Shown here in pieces: positions 32,662-42,686 of a stretch of 64,000 nucleotides of DNA. The notes under the pieces are model-generated. The model saw only the letters and a program-made list of their open reading frames with translations. It was not told where the DNA came from and did not search any database. The position numbers and the translations under genes are program-made. Every line of letters begins with the position of its first letter. Positions within the stretch are counted from its first letter, which is position 1. Origin of the DNA: Schistocerca nitens (taxonomy: Eukaryota > Arthropoda > Insecta > Orthoptera > Acrididae); NCBI RefSeq assembly GCF_023898315.1, contig NC_064619.1:305264150-305328149 (forward strand), in the 5' to 3' direction.

Positions 32662-33894
32662 TGTAAGCGGCGTGAATAAAAGGACGCTATGTGCAAGAAG
32701 CATGAAGCGCCCTTTGAATGTATCCTGATAGCTAAAAGAGCCACGCGCACTTTGAATAAGAGAATGCTATTTGACACTGATATCAATATAAAAGATAGGG
32801 TCGCCACCAACTCTAGCCACACGACAAAAAGAGGTAGCACTGAGTCGGAAAATTACTTAATTTATTAATAATACAAACTCACAAAAGAACATTCATTGTA
32901 AAGTCATTGATAAAGAATGGGATGTAGTTATTAATATGATCCAGGCATTCTTCCCGTGAATCAAATATTGAGTAAAGTAAATAGGACGTGAACACCATGC
33001 GTAAGTGCAGCCTGCAGCAAGATTCGTGAAAACACAATCTCTTCCAGAGCATTTGTTTCAGATAAAAAAAGGGACACTAATCACTACACCTGTGCACATG
33101 GAAACGCTATCGGTGGGCCAACAAGGAAAACTACAAGGTAAATGGCGAAGGTAACGGCGACGTAACATCGGTACACAAGATAAGATTGAAGGCAAAATTA
33201 TTTATTCCTTAAAACATTGATGTAGTGCATCTATAGCCTGCTGTTGCATGCTAACTATGTACAATTGCTTGTGAAATACGACAGTTTCATAACAGACTCG
33301 CGGGCCCACTCGGTCCGCGGAGACAATTTCTATGGACTGTGGCCAAATTTTAATCACAAGAGACAAAGAAAATTCACAAATACACAAAAATTACCAAGAT
33401 CCGGAAAAGATTAGAAGCATACACACACAATTGTAGGCACATAAACATTCACACTGAACCGAGGGCAATTCGACATATGCAACTCCTTTGTGCTGCGTTC
33501 CTCTCACGGATCAAAGTCAAGACTGCATTGGGAATCAAACTGAAAGTTTACAAAAGCCTTGCATTCCCTGCTGCAACCCAGCAAGTAAATCTTTATGAGA
33601 CGAAACTCGAGACCAAAAGCTAAAAGCTCCCCTCTCTATGTGACAACGCGCCACGCGGTCAGTCCAACTCACCCTTCTTCTACTGGAGCACAGCTGTGTA
33701 CGGTTCCCGTACCGGCGGCAGACTGCCTCCCGCTTCTCCAGCCTCTTCCACGCTCCGCGTGGACCGGAAAACCCCAGGATGCCATTTCCGCCACCAACCT
33801 AACGCAGGTGGATTTCTTACAGGTAACGGAAACCTCTTTGCCGACTTGACCACTACGAGAGTTGGCAATGAAAGGTGGCTACAGGACCCTTTCA
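32662..33894 (-). repeat. 3' LTR of the gypsy element
   Basis: 1233 bp with TG...CA ends. It is 16 bp longer than the 5' LTR, because cttgaccactacgaga is present at about 33845-33860 between CCGA and GTTGGC. On the minus strand an AATAAA poly(A)-signal candidate lies in the AT-rich part near 32861-32870. Confidence 0.95.
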
Positions 33895-33905
33895 TCACCC
33901 CAAAC
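33895..33905 (-). promoter_or_regulatory. polypurine tract
   Basis: The minus strand reads GTTTGGGGTGA immediately before the 3' LTR start TGAAAGG, the position and composition expected for the primer of plus-strand DNA synthesis. Confidence 0.7.
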
Positions 33906-36878
33906 GTCCCGGAGAAGACTGTGCCGCGAATTTTCTCGCCATGCTAGGAGATTCGCCAACAGTCTTCGAAACAAACATACCCTAACGAGTAACAATTGCA
34001 ACAGTAAACAGCAGCACAAAAGAGTTGATTAATCTCTTATATCCAAGTGAGCTTTATCTGACCTTAGTCAATAATTGTGACCTCATGCGGTCCGCAAAGG
34101 AAACAGAACAAATTAAATTAAGCGTGATATCCTACGCTAACATCATGTCATCTGACCTATTACGACCACAACCATGAGATATTATTTTAAAATTGCCTTA
34201 ACCAACTATCAAAAGTTAACATAGAGACATAGGTGAACAGGTACATAATATATATAAATATATAAACAAATACAATGATGCAAAATCATTATCACGAACC
34301 AAAGCAGTATCATCTGGTGCTGACATATATAAAAACATGCAAGTGAAAGTGCAAAATACAATATTCACTACAAATACAGTGATACAAAATCATTAATGAA
34401 CCCAATGGTATGACAGCTGGTAAATAATCACCTATGGAAAATAAGACATGAGTACAAAAACACATCCAGAAATCAACTCGTTGACACGCTGTCATTTTTC
34501 ATTTTCGTCACATGGTTGTTTCACTGGGTATTCTCTTTAGGTGCTGGGGTGGGCGTCTCTTCTAAAGGCGACTTGGAGGATAAGCTACTAGGGGACCACA
34601 ACACTGAACTGGGGAGTTCGCAGCGGCGTTGATTGTAACATCCGTTGTAACCCAGGTTGATCATCCTAGACAGCACCCCGCGACGTTGCCTCGTGCCCGT
34701 TTCCACCCTCTGCGTCCATACTGTGGGATGGTTCGGCGTTGCAGATTTGCAGGACATCGCCACTTGTGGGCCCTGCCTCATCATCGAGAAGGCGGCTTGG
34801 CGGTTGTCGTCCGTGTGTTGTGGAGGAATGTGTTTTACCGACACACGCCCCCGTCTCCTGTCGTGTCAATGGGGAGACACGCGCTCTTCTGCGTCGCATC
34901 GAGGTCGACGTAAACTCGTGCGGGTGTCGGGCTTGAGACCCGCTTATCACCTCTTTGCACCGTCTCAGCTGATGCGTCAGTGGTGGGACCCGTGTCCCTC
35001 CGGGCAGTGGGCGTTACCTCACCGCAGCAGCCGTCTGGACTAGCGGCGCTCAGGAATCGGCGGCCTCGATGGTGTGCGTCATACTTTCCCTTTCGCTTGT
35101 CAGATGACTAGCGCACGGGGTGGAACGCCGGCCATCAGCTGGCGCTGCCGTGTTGACACGCCTGCGGGCTCCGGTGTGAGCCTGCGCCTGGGGGAAGACC
35201 AGCATCCCCTCCCCTCTGACGGGGAAACAGCTGTGACCGCTCGCCGCATCACTGCTTCGCCGTTGATACCAGGGTTCGGCGACGCCTGCCGGTGGACCAA
35301 GCCCTGTGCTTTCTGAGGCGGAGGCTCCCTAGGCGGCCTTGCACCCACTTAAGAACTGCGCTCACAGGGATCGTTACAAAATATCATGTGTACAGATTAC
35401 CACAAAATCTTCGGAGTTTATCACTCCTGATCAATACATGGAATAGTGCCCAAAATTAACTTGACAAAAAGGGCCTTCTTAACATTACTAATAAGAAGAA
35501 CAACGAAGAAAATTAAATAACCAATATTCAAACAAACAAAAAATCCTTTTTATAAAATATAGTTCCAGCATTACATCTGCTGTCAATCATTCAGGGTAGA
35601 TCTTGTACAAGGTTTGGTCAGGATTTGGATAGGATTTGGCGCCGCTGCTAGCTACAGACACAAAACTCTACCTACTCCTAACTACGCTCTCACGCACAAT
35701 CTACACAGCTCGTACTAGTCACCATCACCATATAGCCCGACTACAATTCCCACATATAAACAAAATATTCCTTTCAACACCAATGCCCATATCGTTGTTC
35801 ATTGACTGCTCCTCCAAGGTTTGCAGAACATGTTTGCTGATCTGTGAAAAATTTCCGAGACTTCTTTTCTATGGACATTGCATAATAAAAGCTATGATTA
35901 ATGAGACACAGAAGGTTCATTCAAGTCACATCTGAAATGGTAAATGTTTCAACATCTATTCATCAGCCTAATGCAAAAGGTCAGTGGGCATAAAAATGGC
36001 AATAAAAATCATCCTATCCTATTAGCAAACACATAAACACTTCGTCCTATAAGTACATAAAAAAATACTGTCAAAAGAAATCCATTGTCCAGGGCCATGA
36101 GTACCCAACTTGCTGTTATCATAAGATACTCATAATGATTACACACTTACTCACCACATGTCCCCAGAGATCCTCACCTACCGTCATGTTATTTCAGCTT
36201 GGAGGTAGTCGCACTGATTCTCTATTAAATATCAAGTTGCTTGAGTTAATAAGCTGTTTCCATTTACGTTTTGTGGGGTTTCACATTCTGGTGTCCTCAA
36301 CCGTACCTAGTAGTATGTGACGGCAAGTTACACTTTCCAAATATCTTATAAGATGGCAACTCTGAAAATCAAACACTATTAGTCTCCCTTCATACACAAG
36401 TCCTTCACCTACAAGTCACCAAGTTGCTTCATTAACATCGCAGTACATTTGAAAAATCTCACTGAATCATGCTCACCTAAGGGGAATAAGAACACTAAAA
36501 CTGTAATTTATCATCAAGAATTACCTTACGACCATTGACTCGCCACGCCAACACACCCGATACCTTTTTAGTCATCAAAGAACGAAAGCCATCTTACTGT
36601 AATAGGAAACGCTTCATATGAGCCTCATAATCATTCACATTCAGATGTTTTGAAACTGCACAACACTACTCTTTTCTGCTCAGAAGAAGAAATAGCTACA
36701 CATATATTGGGGGACCCTTTACAATTCATAGAAAATATACACTTTAATTTTAATCACACCAGTGTGAATCAAAACATTGGAAAATATGCACTGTAATTTT
36801 ACTCACAAAAGAATGAGTGCGAAAAAGCATATGGGCAATACGTCATTCCGACCTCCGAGGGGCAAGATCTTCTGCTTC
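33906..36878 (-). other. 3 kb non-coding internal region between pol and 3' LTR
   Basis: In Ty3/gypsy elements this stretch is short or holds env. Here no minus-strand frame exceeds about 107 codons, and none looks like a membrane glycoprotein. A block at about 34540-35360 is strikingly GC-rich against the AT-rich remainder and is open for short distances on both strands (34657-35043 +, 34666-34950 -, 35074-35316 +). It could be captured sequence, a structured RNA region or a nested insertion. I cannot assign it. Confidence 0.5.
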
Positions 36879-39800
36879 TTATTCAATGTAAGGTTTTACG
36901 TTGGAGATGTGGTGCAGGCCCTTCGACTTTCGAGAGCGGAGTGTTTCTACTTCAAGCGCATTCGGATGTGGAATCCGCTTGATTCTGTACGGCCCGTTGA
37001 ATAAGAAGAAGAACTTCTTTGACAACCCAGCCCGTTTATTAGAGAGCTTGTGCGAGCGTACAAGTACTTTCTGGCCCACGTGAAAAGTTATATTCCGCAC
37101 CTTCTTTTTGTAGGTTCTTATCCGAGCCTCGGCGGCACTCTTTATATTTTTCAGGGCAAGCTCCACAATCGCAGATCTTCGTAACCTGGGTTCTACTGGC
37201 CAGGGAACCACCTCTTTTATTTTACTCGGAGGCTCCTTGTTTTTCAGGACCAGAATCGGTGGCAACGTCATCGAGGAATTTGGCAACTCATTTAGTATGT
37301 TCTGGAAACCGGCTAGTTTCGTGTCCCACGTCCGGTGGTCACGGTGGCAGTATAACCTACACAATTTTCCAATCTCCTTCATCCACCTTTCACAAGGATT
37401 TGCTGAAGGGCAGAAAAGGGAGATAAAGATCGGTTTCACTCGCTTTCTCCGAAGCATATGCTCCCAGTGACGTGACCTGAATTGTGGCCCGTTGTCCGAA
37501 ATCACACGCTTCACAGTGCCAACCTCCCGTAAGAAGTGATTTGCGAACGCGGCAGCTACTGCCTTCCCGGTGGCCCTACGCAGCGGGGTGAGGCAGACGA
37601 ATTTTGACGTCGGCTCTACTGCCACAAAAATGTACGCAAATCCGTTCCTAGAACGCACTAGCGGACCGAATAGATCTACTGCTGCGAGATCCCTGAGTTT
37701 ATTGGGAACGATCGGGTGTATTGGTGCGGCAAACGACACAGTGGGCGGCTTGGCTTGCTGACAGGGCTTGCATACCCTAATTACTTTACGTATACGCCGA
37801 AGCATATTATTAAAGTAACAGGTTTCCCGCAGCTTCTCCAAGCATTTCCTCGCACCAAAGTGACCGTAGCTCAAATGCACGTACCACACGAGCTTGTTCA
37901 CCAGTTCCTCCGGAATCGCTAACAGCCACCTGGAGTCATCCAGAGCTCGCCTCTTAAATAGGATGCCATTCCGGATAATATAATACTGCCTGATGGCCGC
38001 GTGGGATTTATCATGCCATTTCTCTTTGATGTCACGCAAGACTTCGTCCTTGTCTTGTTCCGCCCCGATATTGCCTAGTGACGTAGTGACATAATTCTCG
38101 AATGCCACATTTTGAAGGTATAACACACTGAAATTGTTTTCATCAATAGCGTTATCCTCAGCATGGGTGAGCCCGATAGGCATCCGAGATAGAGCATCAG
38201 CAATGATGTTCTTGTGCCCCGGAATGTACTCTATCGTGAAGTGGTATTCCTGGAGGAACACCGTCCACCGTCCGAGTCTACCGTGATTGATTTTGGCGCT
38301 CATTAGGAATTGTAGTGCTCGGTGGTCACTGTACACCCTGGTCGTGCGCCCGAACAAATAGTAACGGAATTTCTTGAATGCCCAGACAATCGCCAGGGCT
38401 TCAAGCTCCGTGACAGAGTAGTTCCGTTCACTCCGCGAGAGCACACGGCTGGTGAACGAGATAGTTTTCCAGGTGGACGGGTCCTTTCCACCATCCGTCT
38501 GGAACAACACCGCTCCCAGCCCCGTCAGTGAACTATCTGTCATCAGGCAAAACTCCTGATTCAAATCCGGATGGGCGAGCAATGGAGCGTTAACGAGTGC
38601 ATTCTTTAATTCGTCAAATTCGCTCTGTGCTTGTTCGCCCCACATCCAAACGGTGTTCTTACCCGTCAGTGCACATAAACGAGGGGTGGACAAAACATTG
38701 AGATTTATAAATCTCTTGTAGAAATTGCAAAGCCCCAAATAACCCCTGAGCTGACGCTTTGACGTGGGCGTTGCGCACTCCGCAATTGCTGAAATTTTTT
38801 CGGGATCCAGATGAATTCCATCCGCCGACACAATATGACCCAGAAACTTTATGCTTTCACGCCCGAACTGGGATTTGTCCAGATTCACGGTCACCCCCGC
38901 TTTCTCGAATACTTCGAGCAATCGATTTAGAACCCGGTTGTGTTCCTCCCATGACTTCTCTGCAATTAGAATGTCGTCCACATACACAGTTACGCGCGCT
39001 CTTAGGTCGTCAGGTAGTATGCTATTCAGGCCTCTTATGAAGGCGGCTGAAGAAACATTCAGCCCGAAAGGGAGACGTTTAAACTGGTAGCAGCTCCCAT
39101 AGCAGAGGAAGGCAGTGTATTGCCTGCAAGACGAATCGAGCATAATTTGCCAATAGCTGTTTCGGAGGTCAACGGATGACAAAACTTTCACGCCATGAAA
39201 CCTTTGCAGCAGTTCCTCCAATCCTTCTGGCCTATCTGTCTCAGACATGATTACCGTATTTATTTGCCGCGAGTCCAACACCAAACGCACGGACTTGTCC
39301 CGCTTTGGCACAACGAGTAATGGCGAGTTGTATGAACTCCTAGCTCGCTCTATTATACCCTGCTCCAGCATCCTACTTATTTCGGCTTCCACACTGCTCT
39401 TGTGCACCAGTGGGATGGGGTAGGGCTTAACAAAGAAAGGAAGATGCTCGCGCACCGTAAAGCGGTACAGAAATCCATCAATTGCCCCCGGTGAATCCGA
39501 AAATACTCGGGAATGGCTTCTCAGAACGCGACACAGTTCCATACGATTCGCTTCCGAGGCTCCCGCACCAGCAATACACCTTTTCACCGCGCTCGTGAAA
39601 ACATCGTTCCTACCATACTCATTAGGTTGTGAATCTACGTCACTAATCAGATTGACCAAAACCTCCTGCCCAGGTCGCGACTCAGTCCTAACGTGAAATT
39701 TCAGACAGCTCACCTCAGACTCCTTGCGCAAAACACATTCCTCGAAAATTAGACTGACAGGGTTGCTCCCGGCAATGATAGTCATAACACCGCCAGCCAC

Positions 39801-40211
39801 GTCGATTACGGCGCGGTGGGCATTCATGAAGTCAGTCCCCAATATCATCGCCACGCTCATCAGCGGCATCACAAAAAAATTGAATTCAAACTCATGTCCT
39901 TGACAGACGAAGTTTACTCGAGTCTGAACTTTAATTTTAACACTTTTTCCATATATCGCGCCCCTGACTGTAGTTCCTCTCACCTGGAAAGTTGGCCAAC
40001 TCCCCGTTTCCTCAGACTTCCGAAACGCCGCCTCACTAATCAGCGAAAAGGGGCTGCCAGTATCGAGTACACATCTAAGACTGACTCCCCGATTGTAAAC
40101 AGACACGACTGGGTTTACCGCGGGCACACCAATACTGTGGTCCTCCCTCAACAAATCTTCCCTAATATCGTCTTCCTCTATCAAATGCACATCAATATCA
40201 TTGGTCCTCAT
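36879..40211 (-). CDS. pol: Pol polyprotein: protease, reverse transcriptase, RNase H, integrase
   Basis: 1110 residues counted from the first in-frame Met. The true product is probably a Gag-Pol fusion, because the frame is open up to the gag TGA only ten codons upstream. Domains in order: aspartic protease with DTGS at 50-53; reverse transcriptase with VDLRNSYWQ at 348-356, LPFGL near 380 and YVDD at 410-413; RNase H with D559, E602, D629 and D672 (ADALSR); integrase zinc motif H779, H784, C814, C817; catalytic D846, D906 and E941; and a C-terminal GPY/F-like module (FNGPYRIKRI). All key catalytic residues I can check are present and no frame break occurs. The length is normal for the family. 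It works in the cytoplasmic particle (protease, RT) and in the nucleus (integrase). Confidence 0.97.
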   Translation of the reverse strand: MRTNDIDVHLIEEDDIREDLLREDHSIGVPAVNPVVSVYNRGVSLRCVLDTGSPFSLISEAAFRKSEETGSWPTFQVRGTTVRGAIYGKSVKIKVQTRVNFVCQGHEFEFNFFVMPLMSVAMILGTDFMNAHRAVIDVAGGVMTIIAGSNPVSLIFEECVLRKESEVSCLKFHVRTESRPGQEVLVNLISDVDSQPNEYGRNDVFTSAVKRCIAGAGASEANRMELCRVLRSHSRVFSDSPGAIDGFLYRFTVREHLPFFVKPYPIPLVHKSSVEAEISRMLEQGIIERARSSYNSPLLVVPKRDKSVRLVLDSRQINTVIMSETDRPEGLEELLQRFHGVKVLSSVDLRNSYWQIMLDSSCRQYTAFLCYGSCYQFKRLPFGLNVSSAAFIRGLNSILPDDLRARVTVYVDDILIAEKSWEEHNRVLNRLLEVFEKAGVTVNLDKSQFGRESIKFLGHIVSADGIHLDPEKISAIAECATPTSKRQLRGYLGLCNFYKRFINLNVLSTPRLCALTGKNTVWMWGEQAQSEFDELKNALVNAPLLAHPDLNQEFCLMTDSSLTGLGAVLFQTDGGKDPSTWKTISFTSRVLSRSERNYSVTELEALAIVWAFKKFRYYLFGRTTRVYSDHRALQFLMSAKINHGRLGRWTVFLQEYHFTIEYIPGHKNIIADALSRMPIGLTHAEDNAIDENNFSVLYLQNVAFENYVTTSLGNIGAEQDKDEVLRDIKEKWHDKSHAAIRQYYIIRNGILFKRRALDDSRWLLAIPEELVNKLVWYVHLSYGHFGARKCLEKLRETCYFNNMLRRIRKVIRVCKPCQQAKPPTVSFAAPIHPIVPNKLRDLAAVDLFGPLVRSRNGFAYIFVAVEPTSKFVCLTPLRRATGKAVAAAFANHFLREVGTVKRVISDNGPQFRSRHWEHMLRRKRVKPIFISLFCPSANPCERWMKEIGKLCRLYCHRDHRTWDTKLAGFQNILNELPNSSMTLPPILVLKNKEPPSKIKEVVPWPVEPRLRRSAIVELALKNIKSAAEARIRTYKKKVRNITFHVGQKVLVRSHKLSNKRAGLSKKFFFLFNGPYRIKRIPHPNALEVETLRSRKSKGLHHISNVKPYIE

Positions 40212-40237
40212 TAAGTTGTCGCCAACCGAGTCAGCCG

Positions 40238-40244
40238 CTAGTCA
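40238..40244 (-). promoter_or_regulatory. gag stop codon in a readthrough context (TGA CTAG)
   Basis: On the minus strand gag ends GAT-CAA-TGA and continues CTA-GCG-GCT in the same frame into pol (42479 and 40211 differ by 2268, a multiple of three). UGA followed by CUAG is the most efficient known leaky-stop context in animal mRNAs, and a CAA codon just before the stop is also favourable. I infer that a fraction of ribosomes insert an amino acid and make Gag-Pol. Confidence 0.75.
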
Positions 40245-42329
40245 TTGATCCCTTTGATTAGGGTCATGTGGCGGATTGTGACGCGGGTTTGCGGGACGAA
40301 TTTCAACGCCCAATGGCGGACCACCCGTACTGTTTACAGCACCCCTGTTGTTGCTTGTTCGATAATTATTCTGTGGTCGGTCACGACTACCGTTCCTAGG
40401 TCCGCTATAATTACTCCAGTATCTCTGCTCATTACCATATCTTCTAAACTCCCGGGGGTGTCTTTGATTTACTCTCGGCGAATGATGACGATTGGCATCG
40501 TTCGTTCTGCCCGCGTTCCGTGAGGAATCGCGACGCTGCCAACGCTCGCGCGCCCTGTAACTCTGAAGCGACCCGTTACGTCTGGAGTGCCATCTGTCTC
40601 TACGGCTGCGGCTTCGCTCGCGCGGCCGCTGCTCGTAGGCGCTCTGACCGTAATTCTGCGTGGTGCCATTCGCATCGCACTCAAGCTCTAAAAGGAAATT
40701 GCGAAACCCCTCTACGTCATCCTTACATCGTCCTGCAAGGATAACGTGCCGCAACTGCATTGGAAACTTTCCCAGGCAAATACGAATAATTTCTGCAGGT
40801 CCATAAGCATCGTCAAGATGTTCATTCGCCTGCAGCATGTGCTCGAACATCTGCACAGGGCTGGAGAACTTTGACCTGTTTAACTCTGGTAGCATAATGA
40901 GTCCGTGTTTTACACGACTTTGCGCTGCCACTGACCAATATATCGACAGGAAGTGTTGACGAAACTCCCCAACAGTGTAGCAATTGCGTGCAATTGACCT
41001 CATCCGCGCCGCTGGCTCACCTTCGAGGTAGCCGCACATATACTCTATTTTGTGCGCACTGGGCCACGTAGGAGGGAGGGAGAACTCGAACTGCTGTAAC
41101 CAGGCCCGCGGGTGAATCCCCGTAGCCGAGTTACGGAAGACTTCAAACTTCCTCACGGACAGAAAATGTTTAAAGTCAAATTCGTGAGTTTCCCTTGGCG
41201 AACGTTCCTGAGGGGATCCGCGCCGTTCCCACCTGGTACGAGATCCGAGATCATGACGATGATCAAATTCGCCATCGTTCCCGGAATCATCGTCGGAATA
41301 ATGGCCCTTTCGTTCATTTCTTTCAACTTCATGGGCCTTTAACCCTTTTAGATGAAGTTCTAAACGGGCCATGCGCTCACATATTCCCTCGGTAACCCCT
41401 CTTTGTTGTATTTTTATTTCACACTGTCCACGCGGACATTTCGTTATCGACCGTATTTCGTCTGCATCCGCTGATGATGAGGTAATCGTTTCCCTATTAT
41501 TGTCAGACTTACGCGCCACTGCGTCTGAGATCCTGGCTATTTCTTCTCGCATCTCTCGGTGGGCCGTGTCTTGTTTTGTTTGCGTAAGCCCTTGCTCTCG
41601 CTCGAGAGCTATTATCGCCTGGCTGAGGGTTTCTACCTGCGCGCTAATATGGACCGGGCACTTAGCCGCAGTGTCCTCTATTCGGGACACAAGAGCCACA
41701 TGGTCACTTTGGCATTGTTCTGCTAACGCGCGGAGATCCCTGGCGGAATTTTGTCCTACTCGGGACTCAAGAGCCGCTCGTTCACTCTGGCATTGTTCTG
41801 CTAGTATACCTATATTACCAGCGAACCTTTCTTCTTGCTCCATCACCTGCTTGCTAATGACTTGCTGCCCCTCTTCTAAGGCGGAGATGCGTTGGTCAAT
41901 GATCGCCAGTTTCTCCCCAACACCCTGTACTATTTCACTAGTCAATCTTTTATTTGCTTCCTCGATACGCCTCCTATTTTCTTCTGCTTGTTTTTTATTC
42001 ACTTCCTCGCTATGTCTCCTATTTTCTTCTGCTTGTTTTTTATTCACTTCCTCGATATGTCTCCTATTTTCTTCTGCTTGTTTTTTATTCACTTCCTCGA
42101 TATGTCTCCTATTACTGTCTAGTAATTGTCGTAGCATAGCCTGTAATGAATTTGCATCTATCGAATGATTCGAAATCACTACAGCGGGCTCAGGATGGAC
42201 AACACTTGTACTTGCGTTTTCCGCGTTTCGTTCCTGGTCGGACTCGACGTTTTGACCTCGTCCTTGTTCAGGGTTATTTTCTGGCAGGTTTTTCCGATCG
42301 CGGCTCCCTGAACGGCTACGCGTCTCCAT
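40242..42329 (-). CDS. gag: Gag polyprotein
   Basis: I take the ATG at 42329 (METRSRSGSRDR, 695 residues). The frame stays open 50 codons further up, but that part is hydrophobic and cysteine-rich, unlike a Gag N-terminus, and probably is leader. Residues about 74-130 are tandem 15-residue repeats (HIEEVNKKQAEENRR), which with the following helices to about 290 predict a long coiled coil. A capsid-like domain follows at about 370-540 (PRAWLQQFEFSLPPTW, then YLEGEPAARMRS). The C-terminal 150 residues are rich in Arg, Asn and Gly with RS/RG runs, and presumably bind RNA. No CCHC zinc knuckle is present, which is unusual. Gag forms the particle that packages the RNA. Its TGA is followed in frame by pol. 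Confidence 0.93.
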   Translation of the reverse strand: METRSRSGSRDRKNLPENNPEQGRGQNVESDQERNAENASTSVVHPEPAVVISNHSIDANSLQAMLRQLLDSNRRHIEEVNKKQAEENRRHIEEVNKKQAEENRRHSEEVNKKQAEENRRRIEEANKRLTSEIVQGVGEKLAIIDQRISALEEGQQVISKQVMEQEERFAGNIGILAEQCQSERAALESRVGQNSARDLRALAEQCQSDHVALVSRIEDTAAKCPVHISAQVETLSQAIIALEREQGLTQTKQDTAHREMREEIARISDAVARKSDNNRETITSSSADADEIRSITKCPRGQCEIKIQQRGVTEGICERMARLELHLKGLKAHEVERNERKGHYSDDDSGNDGEFDHRHDLGSRTRWERRGSPQERSPRETHEFDFKHFLSVRKFEVFRNSATGIHPRAWLQQFEFSLPPTWPSAHKIEYMCGYLEGEPAARMRSIARNCYTVGEFRQHFLSIYWSVAAQSRVKHGLIMLPELNRSKFSSPVQMFEHMLQANEHLDDAYGPAEIIRICLGKFPMQLRHVILAGRCKDDVEGFRNFLLELECDANGTTQNYGQSAYEQRPRERSRSRRDRWHSRRNGSLQSYRARERWQRRDSSRNAGRTNDANRHHSPRVNQRHPREFRRYGNEQRYWSNYSGPRNGSRDRPQNNYRTSNNRGAVNSTGGPPLGVEIRPANPRHNPPHDPNQRDQ
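41956..42112 (-). repeat. 45-bp tandem repeat in gag
   Basis: Three full units start at 41971, 42016 and 42061 (plus strand CTCCTATTTTCTTCTGC) with partial units on either side. Each encodes 15 residues of the coiled-coil region, so copy number can change without breaking the frame. Confidence 0.95.
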
Positions 42330-42686
42330 CATAAGGATAGTTACTCCGTGCTCCAAAATACAACAAGAATAATGCCAAAGTCTCCTAATGGACTCACAGT
42401 CCCCAAAAAGCACCCAAGATTTACTATATGACACCGGTACACGCCACAGGACAAGAATCAACCCACACTTGTAACACAATTGAATACTAAATCACAATGT
42501 CTATACAGTAATACATATACAAGATAAAACATGTAAGAAAATGCACACCTATATCATAAATTCACGTAAATTCTGTATCACAGAAAGACAATATACCAAT
42601 TAGCACATCCAACCGAAAATAACTAATCCTCACTGCACATCAGAAGATCTCTGGTTTACCGAAATCCGTGAGCAGGGTAAGCCATG
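42330..42686 (-). other. gypsy 5' leader with primer binding site position
   Basis: This is the untranslated leader between the 5' LTR and gag. Two bases after the LTR the minus strand reads TGGCTTACCCTGCTCACGG. A TGG start is what pairs with the CCA end of a tRNA primer, so this is the expected primer binding site. I could not match the rest to a particular tRNA. The packaging signal should also lie in this leader. Confidence 0.55.

Noticed and set aside
33595..33850. 84-86 codon plus-strand frame present in both LTRs (33595 and 43620)
   Set aside because: It recurs only because the LTR is repeated, and it is antisense to element transcription with no recognisable domain.
34510..34950. Possible env remnant in the gypsy 3' region
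   Set aside because: The frames are short and on both strands, with no signal peptide, cleavage site or transmembrane segment.
41956..42112. Regularly spaced repeats that could suggest a CRISPR-like array
   Set aside because: Units are contiguous with no unique spacers, lie in frame in gag, and the genome is animal.
41371..42168. 265-codon open frame on the plus strand, serine- and leucine-rich with repeated SSACFLFTSS
   Set aside because: It is the antisense shadow of the gag coiled-coil region; the repetition mirrors the 45-bp gag repeat.
42330..42479. 50-codon N-terminal extension of gag upstream of METRSRSG
   Set aside because: Cysteine- and tryptophan-rich text unlike a Gag start, lying in the leader; two ATGs at 42332 and 42329 are better starts.
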